Assembly: GCA_963798075.1 (NCBI GenBank)
Contig: CAWCRU010000009.1
Coordinates: forward strand, 193,714-257,713
From: DATAOG01 sp963798075
GTDB taxonomy: Bacteria > Pseudomonadota > Alphaproteobacteria > Geminicoccales > Geminicoccaceae
Direction of reading: 5' to 3'
DNA: 64,000 nt
The notes under the pieces were generated by a model. It saw only the letters and a program-made list of their open reading frames with translations, made no database searches and was not told the DNA's origin. Shown piece after piece: positions 36,707 through 45,754 of the stretch (position 1 is the stretch's first letter; each line of letters starts with the position of its first letter). Position numbers and translations under genes: made by a program.

Positions 36707-37456
36707 ATGCCCGGGCATCAGACCTGCCGCTGGCATGCCAGGGGCCGGCTCGAGGCGATCCTCGCGATCGCCGATCTGCCAGCCGAGGTGGCCTCGGGCC
36801 TGCTGCCGCCCGGCCTCGAGCTGCTGCCCCGGAACCCGATGCCGACAGGACGCCACCCACTGATTTTGCTGTTCGGCGAGCACCGTGGCGTCGGTCTCGG
36901 GCACTTGCCGTTCGGCCTTTGCTATCTCGAGCTGGCGATCGCCCTGCCGTTCGTGCGGCCGCGGAACGGGCCGCCCGGGCCCTTTTGCCATCTGCCGGGC
37001 CTCTGGCTCGACCGGCGGCTGCCGACGCTGCTCGGCCGCTGGCTCTACGGCTTTGCCAAGCGCCGCGCGACGATCCGGCGGGCGGCGGGCGGCTTCGCGG
37101 TCGCCCGCCGGTCGGATGGCACGCCGCTCTTCACGGCGCGCACCCGGCCGCTCGCCGAAGAGGTGAGCCTCGAACCGGTCCGCGAGCTGTGCGAGCAGCC
37201 CCTGATCAGCGGCGGCCGCGGTGATCGCTGGCGCTATGCGCGCTTCGACTTCGGCTTCGAGCGGGCGAGGCTGCAAGCGGTCGAGGCCGAAATCATGGCC
37301 CATCCGGGGCTGTGCGCAGGGCTGCCGGCCGGTCCGATCCGGGTCAGGAACGCCTGTCGCCTCGAGACCGTCTGGACGCTCGGCCCGCTTCGGCCGCAGG
37401 GCCGCGTCAGTGGTTGCGCCGGGGCTCGCCCAGATCCCAGAACAGGCCCGTCATGA
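36707..37456 (+). CDS. acetoacetate decarboxylase-superfamily protein
   Basis: The protein has 249 residues from ATG 36707; GTG 36698 is also open. WLYGFAKRRATIRR near residue 118 aligns with the catalytic WGFPKK segment of acetoacetate decarboxylases, with the Schiff-base lysine present. ELLPRNPMPTGRHPLILLFGE and LGHLPFGLCYLELAIAL near residues 50-80 fit the fold. The family includes decarboxylases and aldolase-dehydratases, so the reaction is open. The tail overlaps the 3' end of the convergent M20 peptidase gene by 50 nt; the true C-terminus may be earlier if an indel is present. Confidence 0.7.
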   Translation: MPGHQTCRWHARGRLEAILAIADLPAEVASGLLPPGLELLPRNPMPTGRHPLILLFGEHRGVGLGHLPFGLCYLELAIALPFVRPRNGPPGPFCHLPGLWLDRRLPTLLGRWLYGFAKRRATIRRAAGGFAVARRSDGTPLFTARTRPLAEEVSLEPVRELCEQPLISGGRGDRWRYARFDFGFERARLQAVEAEIMAHPGLCAGLPAGPIRVRNACRLETVWTLGPLRPQGRVSGCAGARPDPRTGPS

Positions 37457-38793
37457 TCAGGAGGCCCTCGCGCAGGATCGCCGGCAGCGCGTGCTCGTTC
37501 GGCGCGTGCTGGCCGCAGCCGCGGTAGGAATGCGGGACCCAGATGGTCGGCAGGCCCAGGACCTCGGCGAAGCAGTCGTTGGGCAGCGAGCCGCCGAGGT
37601 TCGGCAGCACGACCGGCGGCTGGCCCGTGGTGCGCTCGATCGAGCGCCTCGCGAAGGCAACCCAGCTGTGCTCCGGATCGGTGCGGGTCGCGCGCATGAT
37701 CGGGGCCGCGCCCGGCCGGACTTCGACCGCCGCCAGACCGGCGCCATCGAGCGCCGCGCGGATCGCCGGCAGGAACTCCTCGGGATTGCTGTCGACCGTG
37801 AAGCGGATCTGGCAGTGGGCCGATGCGCGAGGCGGGATGGCGTTGACCGGATTGTCGGGGTTGCCGGCGGTCCAGGCCAGGACCTCGAAGCTGTTCCAGC
37901 CGAACACCTTCTCGGCCGGCGTCAGCCCGGGCTCGCCCCATTCGGGATCGATCGCGGGCTCCCCTGGTGCTGCGGTCATGGGCAGATCGGCGAGCGACCG
38001 CTTGATCGCGGCCGGCAGCGCCCGCGGCTTCAGCTCCGGGATCCGGATCGCGCCCGTCTCGGTGACGATGGTCGCGACCGCATGCGCGAGGATGATCGCG
38101 GGGTTGGCCAAAAGGCCGCCCCAATTGCCCGAATGCTGCCCCGACGCCCGCAGATCGACCACCAGATCGAAGTTGAGGGCGCCGCGGCTGCCGAGGAAGA
38201 TGGTCGGCTGGTCGGGCTCGAGCCGGGGGCCGTCGGAGGCCAGCAGCAGATCGGCGGCGAGCTGCGCCTGATGGTTCTCACAGATCTCGCGCAGCCCCGG
38301 CGAGCCGATCTCCTCGCTGGTCTCGATCAGCACCTTGGCATTGAAGCCGAGACGCTCGCGCTCGGCGATGACGAGGCTCAAAGCGGCCAGATTGATCGCG
38401 TGCTGGCCCTTGTTGTCGGCGACCCCGCGGCCATAGATCCGGCCTGCCCGCTCGCAGAGCTCCCAAGGCAGAGAGGCCGTCGTCCCAGGCGTTCTCAAGG
38501 CCGCGGACCACGTCGCCATGGCCATAGACCAGCACGGTCGGCAGATCGGGATCCTCGATCCGCTCGGCCAGCAGCAATGGGCCGCCGGGCGCCGGATTGA
38601 CCAGCACCTGGCAGACGAAGCCCATGTGCTCGAGCGCCGGCCGCAGGTGGTCGGTCAGATAGGCCGCGAGATAGGGGGCGCCCTGCGCCGTCTGGCTCTC
38701 GCTCGGCACCCCGACCAGGCGTGCGAGCTCGGCCAGGAAGGCGCCGCCGTCGTAGTGGCGGGCAGCGCGGGCCAGGGCGGCTTGACGGCTCAT
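37407..38793 (-). CDS. M20-family metallopeptidase (frameshifted)
   Basis: This is a zinc-dependent dipeptidase/carboxypeptidase-type enzyme, about 461 residues corrected. It starts at ATG 38793 (MSRQAALARAARHYDG). Ligands appear in order: VYGHGDVV (His, Asp), then, after a shift near 38476 (one extra base after CTCTCT), GRGVADNKGQHAIN (Asp), ETSEEIGSPG (Glu-Glu) and the C-terminal HSYRGCGQHAPNEH (His). The dimerisation domain includes LRASGQHSGNWGG. The arrangement is that of M20 dipeptidases with relaxed specificity. No operon partner is adjacent. Confidence 0.9.
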
Positions 38794-38962
38794 GGCTGGG
38801 CTCGACGGCTCATCGCTGGAGGGCTCGCGCGGGCCGACGGCGGCGCGCAGACACCGGACGGCGGCATGCAACAGATACCTTAGCTCGCCGGGATGACAAG
38901 CGCATTACGGGATCGTTACATCGCGTCAACGAAACCTATGGGTGGCGGCATCGGATCAGGGC

Positions 38963-39937
38963 TCAGATGCCGAATTCCACCCAGAGCGGGTAGTGATCGG
39001 AGATCCTCCAGGAGATCGAGGTCTTCGAGAGACCGCTGCCTCGATAGAAGAAGGGCAGAAAGTCGAAGCCGCCGGCGTTCACGAAGGTGAGATCGATGAG
39101 CTCGTCGCGGGCGCTCTCGAACCAGGCGATCTGATCGTAGAACTTGTCGGTGTCGCCGGCCGCGGGGTCGGAGAACAGGGTGCGCGGCACCATGTGCAGC
39201 CCCTCGGGGACGACGAGGCCGGTCGACGTGAAGGCCTGCCAGAGCGGGCTGCCGCTGCGATCGATGTTGAAATCGCCGAGCACCAGCAGATTGTGATGCC
39301 AGCGGTAGGTCTGCGCCGCCCAGGACGCCATCCATTGCGCGATGCCGGCGAGCTCCGGCACCCGGCCGGCGGCGGACGTGCCGAAATCGATGTGGGCGGT
39401 GAGCAGGATGAAGGTCGCACCCGAGGCGGTGACGAAGCTGGCCGCATAGGGCGTGCGAACGAACTGCCGGCGCAGCGCCGCATCGGCCTGCTCGCCCGCG
39501 ATCCATTCCGGCGGCACGACCACCTCGCACGCGAGCCCCGAGGGTTTGAGCCGGCGGCGATCGAACAGGAAGGCCAGGCGCTCGTCGTTGCCGGCGCTGC
39601 CGCGGGTGACGTCGGTCATCAGGAACCCCCAGTCGTCGCCCAGGAAGTTGATCATGTCGCGCAGCGCCCGCAGATCGCCCTTGACCTCCTGCAGGGCGAT
39701 CACGTCGAACCGCTGCACGATCTCGATGATCGCGCGCAGCCCGTGCAGCTCCCGCTTCGGGCTGTCGGCGGCAGCGGCGGCCCATTTGCGGGTCAGCGAG
39801 CCGAACGCCCGCAGGTTCCAGGTCGCGATCAAGAGGTTGGCGGCGCCCTTGGCCGGGATCTGCTGGTCGAGACCGGCCCGCGCCGCCGCCAATTCGGCGG
39901 CAATCGCTGGAGGCGGTTGATCGGCGATGCTATCCAT
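38963..39937 (-). CDS. endonuclease/exonuclease/phosphatase-superfamily protein
   Basis: This is a 324-residue protein of the DNase I-like fold. ATG 39937 follows AAGGA with good spacing. Motifs are IATWNLRAFG (Asn), VIALQEVKGD (metal-binding Glu), LLTAHIDFG, VLGDFNID (Asp/Asn) and, near the end, WRISDHYPLWVEF with the catalytic Asp-His. No signal peptide is seen. Family members include nucleases, sphingomyelinases and phosphoesterases; the substrate is not deducible. It stands alone between the M20 gene and the VOC/cyclase pair. Confidence 0.87.
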   Translation of the reverse strand: MDSIADQPPPAIAAELAAARAGLDQQIPAKGAANLLIATWNLRAFGSLTRKWAAAAADSPKRELHGLRAIIEIVQRFDVIALQEVKGDLRALRDMINFLGDDWGFLMTDVTRGSAGNDERLAFLFDRRRLKPSGLACEVVVPPEWIAGEQADAALRRQFVRTPYAASFVTASGATFILLTAHIDFGTSAAGRVPELAGIAQWMASWAAQTYRWHHNLLVLGDFNIDRSGSPLWQAFTSTGLVVPEGLHMVPRTLFSDPAAGDTDKFYDQIAWFESARDELIDLTFVNAGGFDFLPFFYRGSGLSKTSISWRISDHYPLWVEFGI

Positions 39938-40049
39938 GATCAAGGTCCTTGGGCTCCGAAACCGCCGGTAGCGTAGCCGCCCGCCTCATTTCCTACCAGA
40001 CGCGATGGCGGCCGGGCCCGGGCCTGGAGACTCATGCCGGGAGGCGAGC

Positions 40050-40503
40050 GTGGCGACATTCGAGGTGCGGGGCTTCAACCATACCGGCGTGATCGTAACC
40101 GACCTCGAGCGGGCGATCGGCTTCTTTCGCGATCTGCTGGGGTTCGAGGTCCTGGCGCGCGGCCCGCGCGATCCGGCGCTGATCGGGCGCATGACCGGAC
40201 TGCCGCGGCCGCGAGGTCGAGATCGCCTACCTGCAGGGGCCCGGGCACCGGGTCGAGCTGATCCGCTATGCGACCGACGGCATCCGCGGCTTCGATCAGC
40301 CGAAGGTCTACGACGACGGCAGCGCCCACATCGCGCTCGACGTCGACGACGCCGAGGCGGCGGTTCAGGCCGCGGCCGCCCATGGCGTCCTGCCGGTCGG
40401 CGAGATCATCGCGATCGACGCCGGGCCGAACCGCGGGCGCAAGGTGGTCTACCTCGCGAGCGCCTACGGCCTCCTGATCGAGTTCATCGAGGCGCCTGCC
40501 TGA
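40050..40503 (+). CDS. VOC-superfamily (glyoxalase-like) protein (frameshifted)
   Basis: This is a small metal-dependent beta-alpha-beta-beta-beta fold protein, about 150 residues. GTG 40050 follows GGAGG. The first module FNHTGVIVTDLERAIGFFRDLLGFEV contains the metal His. After a one-base shift near 40208, GREVEIAYLQGPGHRVELIRY and AHIALDVDDAEAA follow in the next frame, and YGLLIEFIEAP supplies the last ligand. It is 13 nt upstream of the cyclase-family gene and probably co-transcribed. The fold covers glyoxalases, dioxygenases and epimerases, so no reaction is assigned. Confidence 0.85.
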
Positions 40504-40516
40504 GGCGGTCCGCCAG

Positions 40517-41182
40517 ATGCCCCGGATCATCGACCTCTCGATGCCGGTTGCGGACCATTTCCGCTGGCCGGTCGAGCGCCGCCTGACCAGCGATTTCGCC
40601 AGGGGCGATCTGTTCCAGGTGACCTGGCAGGGCTTCGCGGTCCACGGCTTCACCCACATGGACAGCCCGCGCCACTTCTTCCAAGATGGCCTGACCACGA
40701 GCGAGATCCCGCTCGAGACCACGGTCGGCGAGGCGGCGGTCGTCGACCTCGCGCCGGTCCGGCCCAACGAGGCGATCACCGCCGAGCGCCTGGCCGCCGC
40801 CGGCCATGTCGAGGCGGGCGACATCGTCGTGATCAAGAGCTGCTGGGAGCAGCAGAGATCGCCCGCGACGCCGGAGTTCTGGACCGAGGCGCCTTACCTC
40901 GAGCGCGCCGCGGCCGAGTGGCTGCTGGCGCGAAAGCCCCGGGCGGTTGCCTTCGACTTCCCGCAGGACTACACGATCCGGCTCCTGCTCAAGGGCGAAA
41001 TCCGGCCGGTCGCCGAGCACGTGACCCACGACGTCCTGCTCCGGAACGGCGTGATCCTGATCGAGTATCTCTCGAACACCGTGGCCTTGACCTCGCCTCG
41101 GACTTTCCTTTGCTGCCTGCCGCTCAAGCTGCCCGATGCCGACGGCGCGCCCGCCCGCGTGATCGCGCTCGACCCGGACTGA
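40517..41182 (+). CDS. cyclase-family metal-dependent hydrolase
   Basis: This is a 221-residue protein of the cyclase/kynurenine-formamidase-like family. The metal motif HGFTHMDSPRHF (H-x3-H-x-D-x3-H) is near residues 44-55, and IIDLSMPVADHF forms the N-terminal strand. It is preceded closely by a VOC protein gene, an association seen in small-molecule degradation clusters. Members hydrolyse N-formylkynurenine, isatin or similar amides; the substrate here is unknown. It is convergent with the export permease gene, with 7 nt between stops. Confidence 0.87.
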   Translation: MPRIIDLSMPVADHFRWPVERRLTSDFARGDLFQVTWQGFAVHGFTHMDSPRHFFQDGLTTSEIPLETTVGEAAVVDLAPVRPNEAITAERLAAAGHVEAGDIVVIKSCWEQQRSPATPEFWTEAPYLERAAAEWLLARKPRAVAFDFPQDYTIRLLLKGEIRPVAEHVTHDVLLRNGVILIEYLSNTVALTSPRTFLCCLPLKLPDADGAPARVIALDPD

Positions 41183-41189
41183 GAGGCGC

Positions 41190-42335
41190 TCAGTCGAGGG
41201 TTTCGCGGTAGCGGTTGAGGGCGATCGCGCCGCGCGGCGAGCATGAACAGCGCGATCGGCCAGAGCTCGGGCGTGATCTCCGCCCAGCCGTTGCCCTTGA
41301 GCAGGATGCCGCGCACGATCCGCAGGAAATGGGTCAGCGGGAAGACCGAGCCCAGGAGCTGCGCCCACTCGCGGCATGCCGCGGAACGGGAACAGGAAGC
41401 CGGACAACAGGAGCGAGGGCAGGAAGAAGAAGAAGGTCATCTGCATCGCCTGCAGCTGGTTCTCGGCCAGCGTCGAGAAGGTGAAGCCGACGGCGAGATT
41501 GGCGGCGATGAACAGGATGATCGCGAGCGACAGCAAGCCCAGGCTGCCCTGACACCGGCACGCCGAACAGCAGCCGGCCGGCGAGCAGGATGACCGCGAC
41601 CTGGAAGTAGCCGACGACGACGAAGGGCACGATCTTGCCGAGCATGACCTCGAACGGCCGGACCGGCATCGAGAGCAGGTTCTCCATCGTGCCGCGCTCG
41701 CGCTCGCGGGTGACCGCGATCGCGGTCATCATGACCATGGTCATGGTCAGGATGGTGCCGATCAGGCCCGGGACGATGTTGTACTCGGTCGCCCCTTCGG
41801 GGTTGTAGCGGCGGTGGACGCGCAGATCGAAAGCGGGCGCGCCGGTCGCGAGCGAGGCGAGCGGCCCCTTGAGGTCGTGGGCGAGCGCGGTGCGATTGAG
41901 CGCGGCAAGCGCTGCCAGCGCATTGCCGGTCGCGACCGGATCGGTGGCATCGGCCTCGACCAGGACCGCCGGACGGTGGCCGCGCAACAGCTCGCGCGCG
42001 AAGTCCGCAGGAATGCTGAGCACGAACTGGACCTCGCCCCGCGCCAGGAGCTCGGCCGCCTCGGCCTCGCTCGCCGACCTGGCGTGTGACCTCGAAATAG
42101 CCCGAGTTCTCGAGCGCCTGCACCAGGCTGCGGGCGAACACGCTGCGATCGGCGAGCAACAGCGCGGTCGGCAGATGCTTGGGGTCGGTGTTGATCGCGT
42201 AGCCGAACAGGGTGAGCTGGATCAGCGGCACGCCGATCAGCATCGCGAAGGTCAGGCGATCGCGCCGCATCTGGATGAATTCTTTGATCAGGACCGCCCG
42301 TAAAGCGGCGCCAGGACAAGCGCTGACGGGCTCAT
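41190..42335 (-). CDS. ABC-2 type export permease (multiple frameshifts)
   Basis: This is the inner-membrane permease of the export cassette, about 380 residues if corrected. ATG 42335 overlaps the ATPase stop (ATGA). Segments occur in successive frames: RRDRLTFAMLIGVPLIQLTLFGYAI, VQFVLSIPADFARELLRG, IVPGLIGTILTMTMVMMTAIAVTRERERGT with MENLLSMPV, IILFIAANLAVGFTFSTLAENQLQAM, GFLFPFRGMP, and TPELWPIALFMLAA ending in ALNRYRETLD. Shifts lie near 42310, 42075, 41550, 41370 and 41238. The pieces are all there in order, as in YbhS/YhhJ-type permeases, so errors are more likely than decay; five shifts in one gene still leave pseudogenisation possible. Confidence 0.8.
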
Positions 42336-43268
42336 GACACGGTCACCCCGGCTTGCTGCAGGGTATGGATGAACACGTCTTCGAGGCTGGGCCTGGTCTC
42401 GGTCCAACGGAACCGCGGATCGGCGCGGAAGGGCGCGAGGCTGCGCTCGAGCAGCGCCCCGATCGGTGCCGCTGACGTGCAGCGGAGGCACCGAAAGCCG
42501 CGGTCATCTCGACCCCCGGCCGAGCGCGCAGCTCGGCCGCGAGCGCCTCCAGATCCGGGCCCGCGACCTCGAAGGTGGTGAGACCGGAGCGCTCGAGCAC
42601 CTGGTCGACCGCGCCGTGCACCAGAAGCTGGCCGCCGGCCAGATAGCCTACCTCGTGGCAGCGCTCGGCCTCGTCCATGTAGTGGGTGCTGACCAGCACG
42701 GTCATGCCGTCGCGGGCAAGCTCGTGGATCTGGTCCCAGAACTCGCGTCGGGCCTTGGGATCGACGCCGGCAGTCGGCTCGTCGAGCAGCAGCAGACGGG
42801 GGCTGTGCAGCAGGCAGGCGGCGAGCGCCAGGCGCTGCTTCCAGCCGCCCGAGAGCTGGCCCGCGAGCTGGCGCGGCGCGCTCGGCGAGGCCGAGCCGCT
42901 CGAGGCGTCGTGGCGACCGTCCGCCTCGGCCTCCGGGACGCCGTAGAGGCGGGCGACGAAGTCGAGGTTCTCGCGGATGCTGAGGTCCTCGTAGAGGCCG
43001 AAGCGCTGGGGCATGTAGCCGACCTCGCGCTTGATCTGCGCACTCTCGGCGATGATGTCGTAGCCGAGGCACCGGCCGCGTGCCGGCATCGGGCGTCAGA
43101 AGGCCGCAGAGCATGCGGATGGTCGTGGTCTTGCCGCTGCCGTTCGGCCCGAGGAAGCCGAAGATGTGGCCGCGCGGGCACGTCGATCGAGAAGTCGTCG
43201 ATCACCTGCCGGCCGCCCAGCGACTTGGAGAGGCCCTCGACGCTGATCGCGAGCTCGGCCGGGTCCAT
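42332..43268 (-). CDS. ABC exporter ATPase (multiple frameshifts)
   Basis: This ATPase starts at ATG 43268 (MDPAELAISVEGLSKSLGG). The N-terminal strand and the Walker A region fall in different frames, with shifts near 43180 and 43090. YDIIAESAQIKREVGYMPQ, LYEDLSIRENLDFVARLYGV, QLSGGWKQRLALAACLL (signature) and LLLLDEPTAGVDPKARREFW (Walker B), followed by VSTHYMDEAERC, are intact in one frame after a shift near 42900. A last shift near 42480 leads to FRWTETRPSLEDVFIHTLQ at the C-terminus. This is a drug/ABC-2-type exporter ATPase like half of YbhF. It lies between the HlyD-type gene (12-nt gap) and the permease (overlap). Confidence 0.82.
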
Positions 43269-43280
43269 GGCGGCAGGGCC

Positions 43281-44266
43281 TCAGCTCGTGGGCGCGGGCG
43301 GGAGGGTCACGTCGACCGGCTGGCCCGGCCGGAGCGCGTCCGGCGCGCGGGGCTTCGCCTCGACCAGATAGACGAGCTTGGCCCGCATCTCGCGGCTGTA
43401 GATCACGGGCGGCGTGTACTCGGCGTCCGGCGAGATGAAGCTGATCACGGCCGCGAAGGTTGGGCGCGCAGGCGTCGCAGCGCACCTGCACTTCGTCGCC
43501 GACTGGCGATCGCGCCGAGCCGCGGCTCGGGCACGAAGAAGCGGATCTTGACGTTCGCGGGCGGCAGGAGCTGGACCACGGGCGCGCCCGCGCGTCACCC
43601 ACTCGCCCGGCCGATAGAGCGTGTCGACCACGAGGGCGGCCTGCGGCGCCGCCTGCGCGCAGCTGCATCGAGGCGCCAGTCGGCCTGAGCGAGCTGCGCC
43701 TTGGCGGCGGCCACGGCCGCCTCGGCGGCCTCGATCTCGTCGGCGCGCGCGCCGAGTTGCGCGGTCTCGCAGCTCGGCCTCCAGCTCGGCGACCCGGGCC
43801 GTGTCGCGCTCATGCGCGGCGCTGCGCCTCGTCGAGCGCCTCGCGGCTCGCGACGTGGGTCGCGACCAGGTGCTCCTGGCGCCTGAGCTCGGCCGCGGAG
43901 AGCTGGAGCATGGCGTTCGCCTGGCGCGAGCTGCGCCTGGACCGCGTCGATCTCGGACGGGCGCTTGCCTTTCCGAGGTTGGCGAGGTTGGCCTCGGCCT
44001 GCGCGAGGCGAGCGGCGGCATCGTTGCGGGCCGGCTGCTCGCTGGCGGGATCGAGCTGGAACAGCGGCGCGCCGGCCGGCGACCTTCGCACCGCGCGCGA
44101 CCTCCAGGGTCTGGAGCCGGCCGGCGACCGGCGAGGCGACGTAGACGTACTCGCCCTCGACGTAGCCCTGGACCTGGAGCGGCCCGCCGCCGCCAAGCCC
44201 CATGGCAGCGGCCAGCGCAACCAGGGCGCCGCCGAGCCAGTCGAACAGATTTTGCAGCCAGCTCAT
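43281..44266 (-). CDS. HlyD/YbhG-type membrane fusion protein (multiple frameshifts)
   Basis: This is the periplasmic adaptor of the exporter, about 328 residues if corrected. ATG 44266 overlaps the TetR stop (ATGA). The N-terminus MSWLQNLFDWLGGALVALAA is a membrane anchor, followed by the lipoyl-like VQGYVEGEYVYVASPVAGRL. The coiled-coil part appears in other frames (DAAARLAQAEANLANLGK, LQLSAAELRRQEHLVATHV, RVAELEAELRD). The C-terminus VISFISPDAEYTPPVIYSRE with LVYLVEAKPRAPDALRPGQP is diagnostic of YbhG-type adaptors. At least five frame changes are needed. It is the most heavily interrupted gene of the cassette. Confidence 0.78.
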
Positions 44267-44896
44267 CGCCGCACCTCGAGACCGCGCAGGAGCAGGTCGA
44301 GATGAGCGCGGACCAGGGCCTGCACGTCCAGCGGTCCGGCGTCGTCGTGCGGCTCGAGCGAGCTCTTCCAGAGCGCCGCGATCAGCATCGGCGCGATCAC
44401 GCAGAAGACCGCGTGGTCGACGTCGACCTTACGGAACTCGCCGCGGGCGATCCCGCGGCGCAGGATCGTCGCCGATCAGCCCGAGGCCGCGCTGCACGAC
44501 CTCGGCGAGGTAGAAGCGTGCGAGGTCCGGGAAATTGCCGGCCTCGGCGATCACGAGCTTCGGGATCGCGCCGACCCGGGAATTGATGACGCCCGCGATG
44601 GTCGCCAGCAGCCGCTCGAGCAGCAAGGCGCTGGGGCCTTCGAAGGTGGCGGCGAGCGCCTCGATCCGGGCGAGGTTGGGCAGCAGCGCCTGGCGGACGA
44701 CTGCCTTGAACAGCTCCTCCTTGCCGTCGAAGTAGAGGTAGAGCGTGCCCTTGCTGATGCCGGCGCGGGCGGCGACGTCCTCGATCCGGGTGGCGGCGAA
44801 GCCGCGCGCGGCGAAGCTTTCGAGCGCCGCACTCAGGATCTCCTCGGGCCGGGCCTCCTTGCGGCGACGCCGAGGGGTCGGCAGCTTCTCGTCCAT
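44263..44896 (-). CDS. TetR-family regulator of the export cassette (frameshifted)
   Basis: This repressor-type protein has about 210 residues. ATG 44896 gives MDEKLPTPRRRRKEARPEE. The HTH is seen in ILSAALESFAARGFAATRIE, DVAARAGISKGTLYLYF and DGKEELFKAVV, typical for TetR. After GLIGD a shift near 44470 is required. The C-terminus then reads HAVFCVIAPMLIAALWKSS and LDLLLRGLEVRR, with its stop overlapping the start of the HlyD-type gene. The arrangement TetR-HlyD-ATPase-permease resembles the enterobacterial CecR-YbhGFSR locus, but with one permease. A palindrome 20 nt upstream of the start is a likely autoregulatory site. Confidence 0.88.
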
Positions 44897-44916
44897 GACC
44901 ACTGCGCTGTTAGTGA

Positions 44917-44932
44917 CTGACCATACGGTCAG
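44917..44932. promoter_or_regulatory. Candidate TetR operator CTGACC-N4-GGTCAG
   Basis: CTGACCATACGGTCAG is a perfect 6-bp inverted repeat with a 4-nt spacer. It lies 20 nt upstream of the regulator's start codon, where binding would block transcription of the export operon. The size and symmetry are typical for TetR-family sites. The assignment to this regulator is by position. Confidence 0.65.
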
Positions 44933-45693
44933 CTGGTGCGCCGAGCGGCCTTGCAAGAGGTCGACCGGCAGCGCGGAGTGTGAACTAATTCATATCCGGG
45001 CGGACCGAGATATGCCAGCCTGCACTCGCAGTAGCTGGAGCAAGGTCATGACCGCCGCAGCGATCGTCCTCCGGAATCTTGAGAATCCGGCCGGGACCAG
45101 GGCCGCGCCCGGCCGCTCGCATGGCTGCGATCGGGGCAGGCGGGCAAGCTCGAAGATCGGATCCCGAGGCTCGCCACCCGGGTCGGCGAGCCTGCCCGCC
45201 CCATCCCTCAGATGAGCGCCGCTTCGGGTCCGGATATGCCCGGCGTCTCAGCCCTCGAGAACGAGCCTGCCCTGCCCCGGCCGGTCGCGGTCCTCGACCA
45301 GGCGGTGCGCGAGGCTAAGCTCGCGCAGGCCATCACCGCCGAGCGGCCCGGCGGTCAGGACGCGCGCCCGGCGGAGCCTGGCGCGCAGCAGGCGTGCAGC
45401 GTGCAAAGGCTCAGCCCCGAGGAAGTGGCCGAGCTTCCCGGCGGCAGCCGGTGGCGGGAGCGCCACGCGGACGCGCTGGCGGCGAGCCCGCCCGTGGCGA
45501 CGGTGCTTCGCGGCCCCGGCGGCCTCGGGGCGCTCGGGCGACTGGCAGCCGAGCACAGGCCATTGTGGGCGCTCTGGCGCGCGCTCGTCGCCGGCTGCCG
45601 GGAGGCCCGCCTGCGCCTGAAAGCTCCGGCCGACGCCCGCAAGCCGGCGAGCGGGGACGCGCCGAGCGCGACCGGCCATTGCCCGCCCGCGCA
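44933..45693. other. Gene-poor region between the export and TRAP operons
   Basis: About 760 nt between the TetR promoter and the 3' end of the TRAP operon. The left part (about 44975-45010) is somewhat AT-richer. From 45212 a plus-strand frame is open for about 180 codons before it runs antisense into dctM. Part of it (residues about 65-130) has a plausible amino-acid mix with no recognisable domain, and no convincing ribosome-binding site precedes it. A minus-strand frame (45248-45679) is Arg/Ala/Pro-rich and looks like a shadow. I support no gene here, but a small uncharacterised one on the plus strand is possible. Confidence 0.4.
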
Positions 45694-45716
45694 GACCGCC
45701 GGCCTGGCCGGCGGTC
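45694..45716. terminator. Long GC palindrome downstream of dctM
   Basis: The arms GACCGCCGGCC (45694-45704) and GGCCGGCGGTC (45706-45716) are perfectly complementary over 11 bp around a single T. The sequence can fold into a very stable hairpin about 40 nt beyond the TRAP operon's last stop codon. No T-run follows, so it may act as a factor-assisted terminator or mRNA-end stabiliser. Confidence 0.55.
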
Positions 45717-45754
45717 CGCCGCCAACCCGCTCAAGACCGACGGCTGCTGATCGA

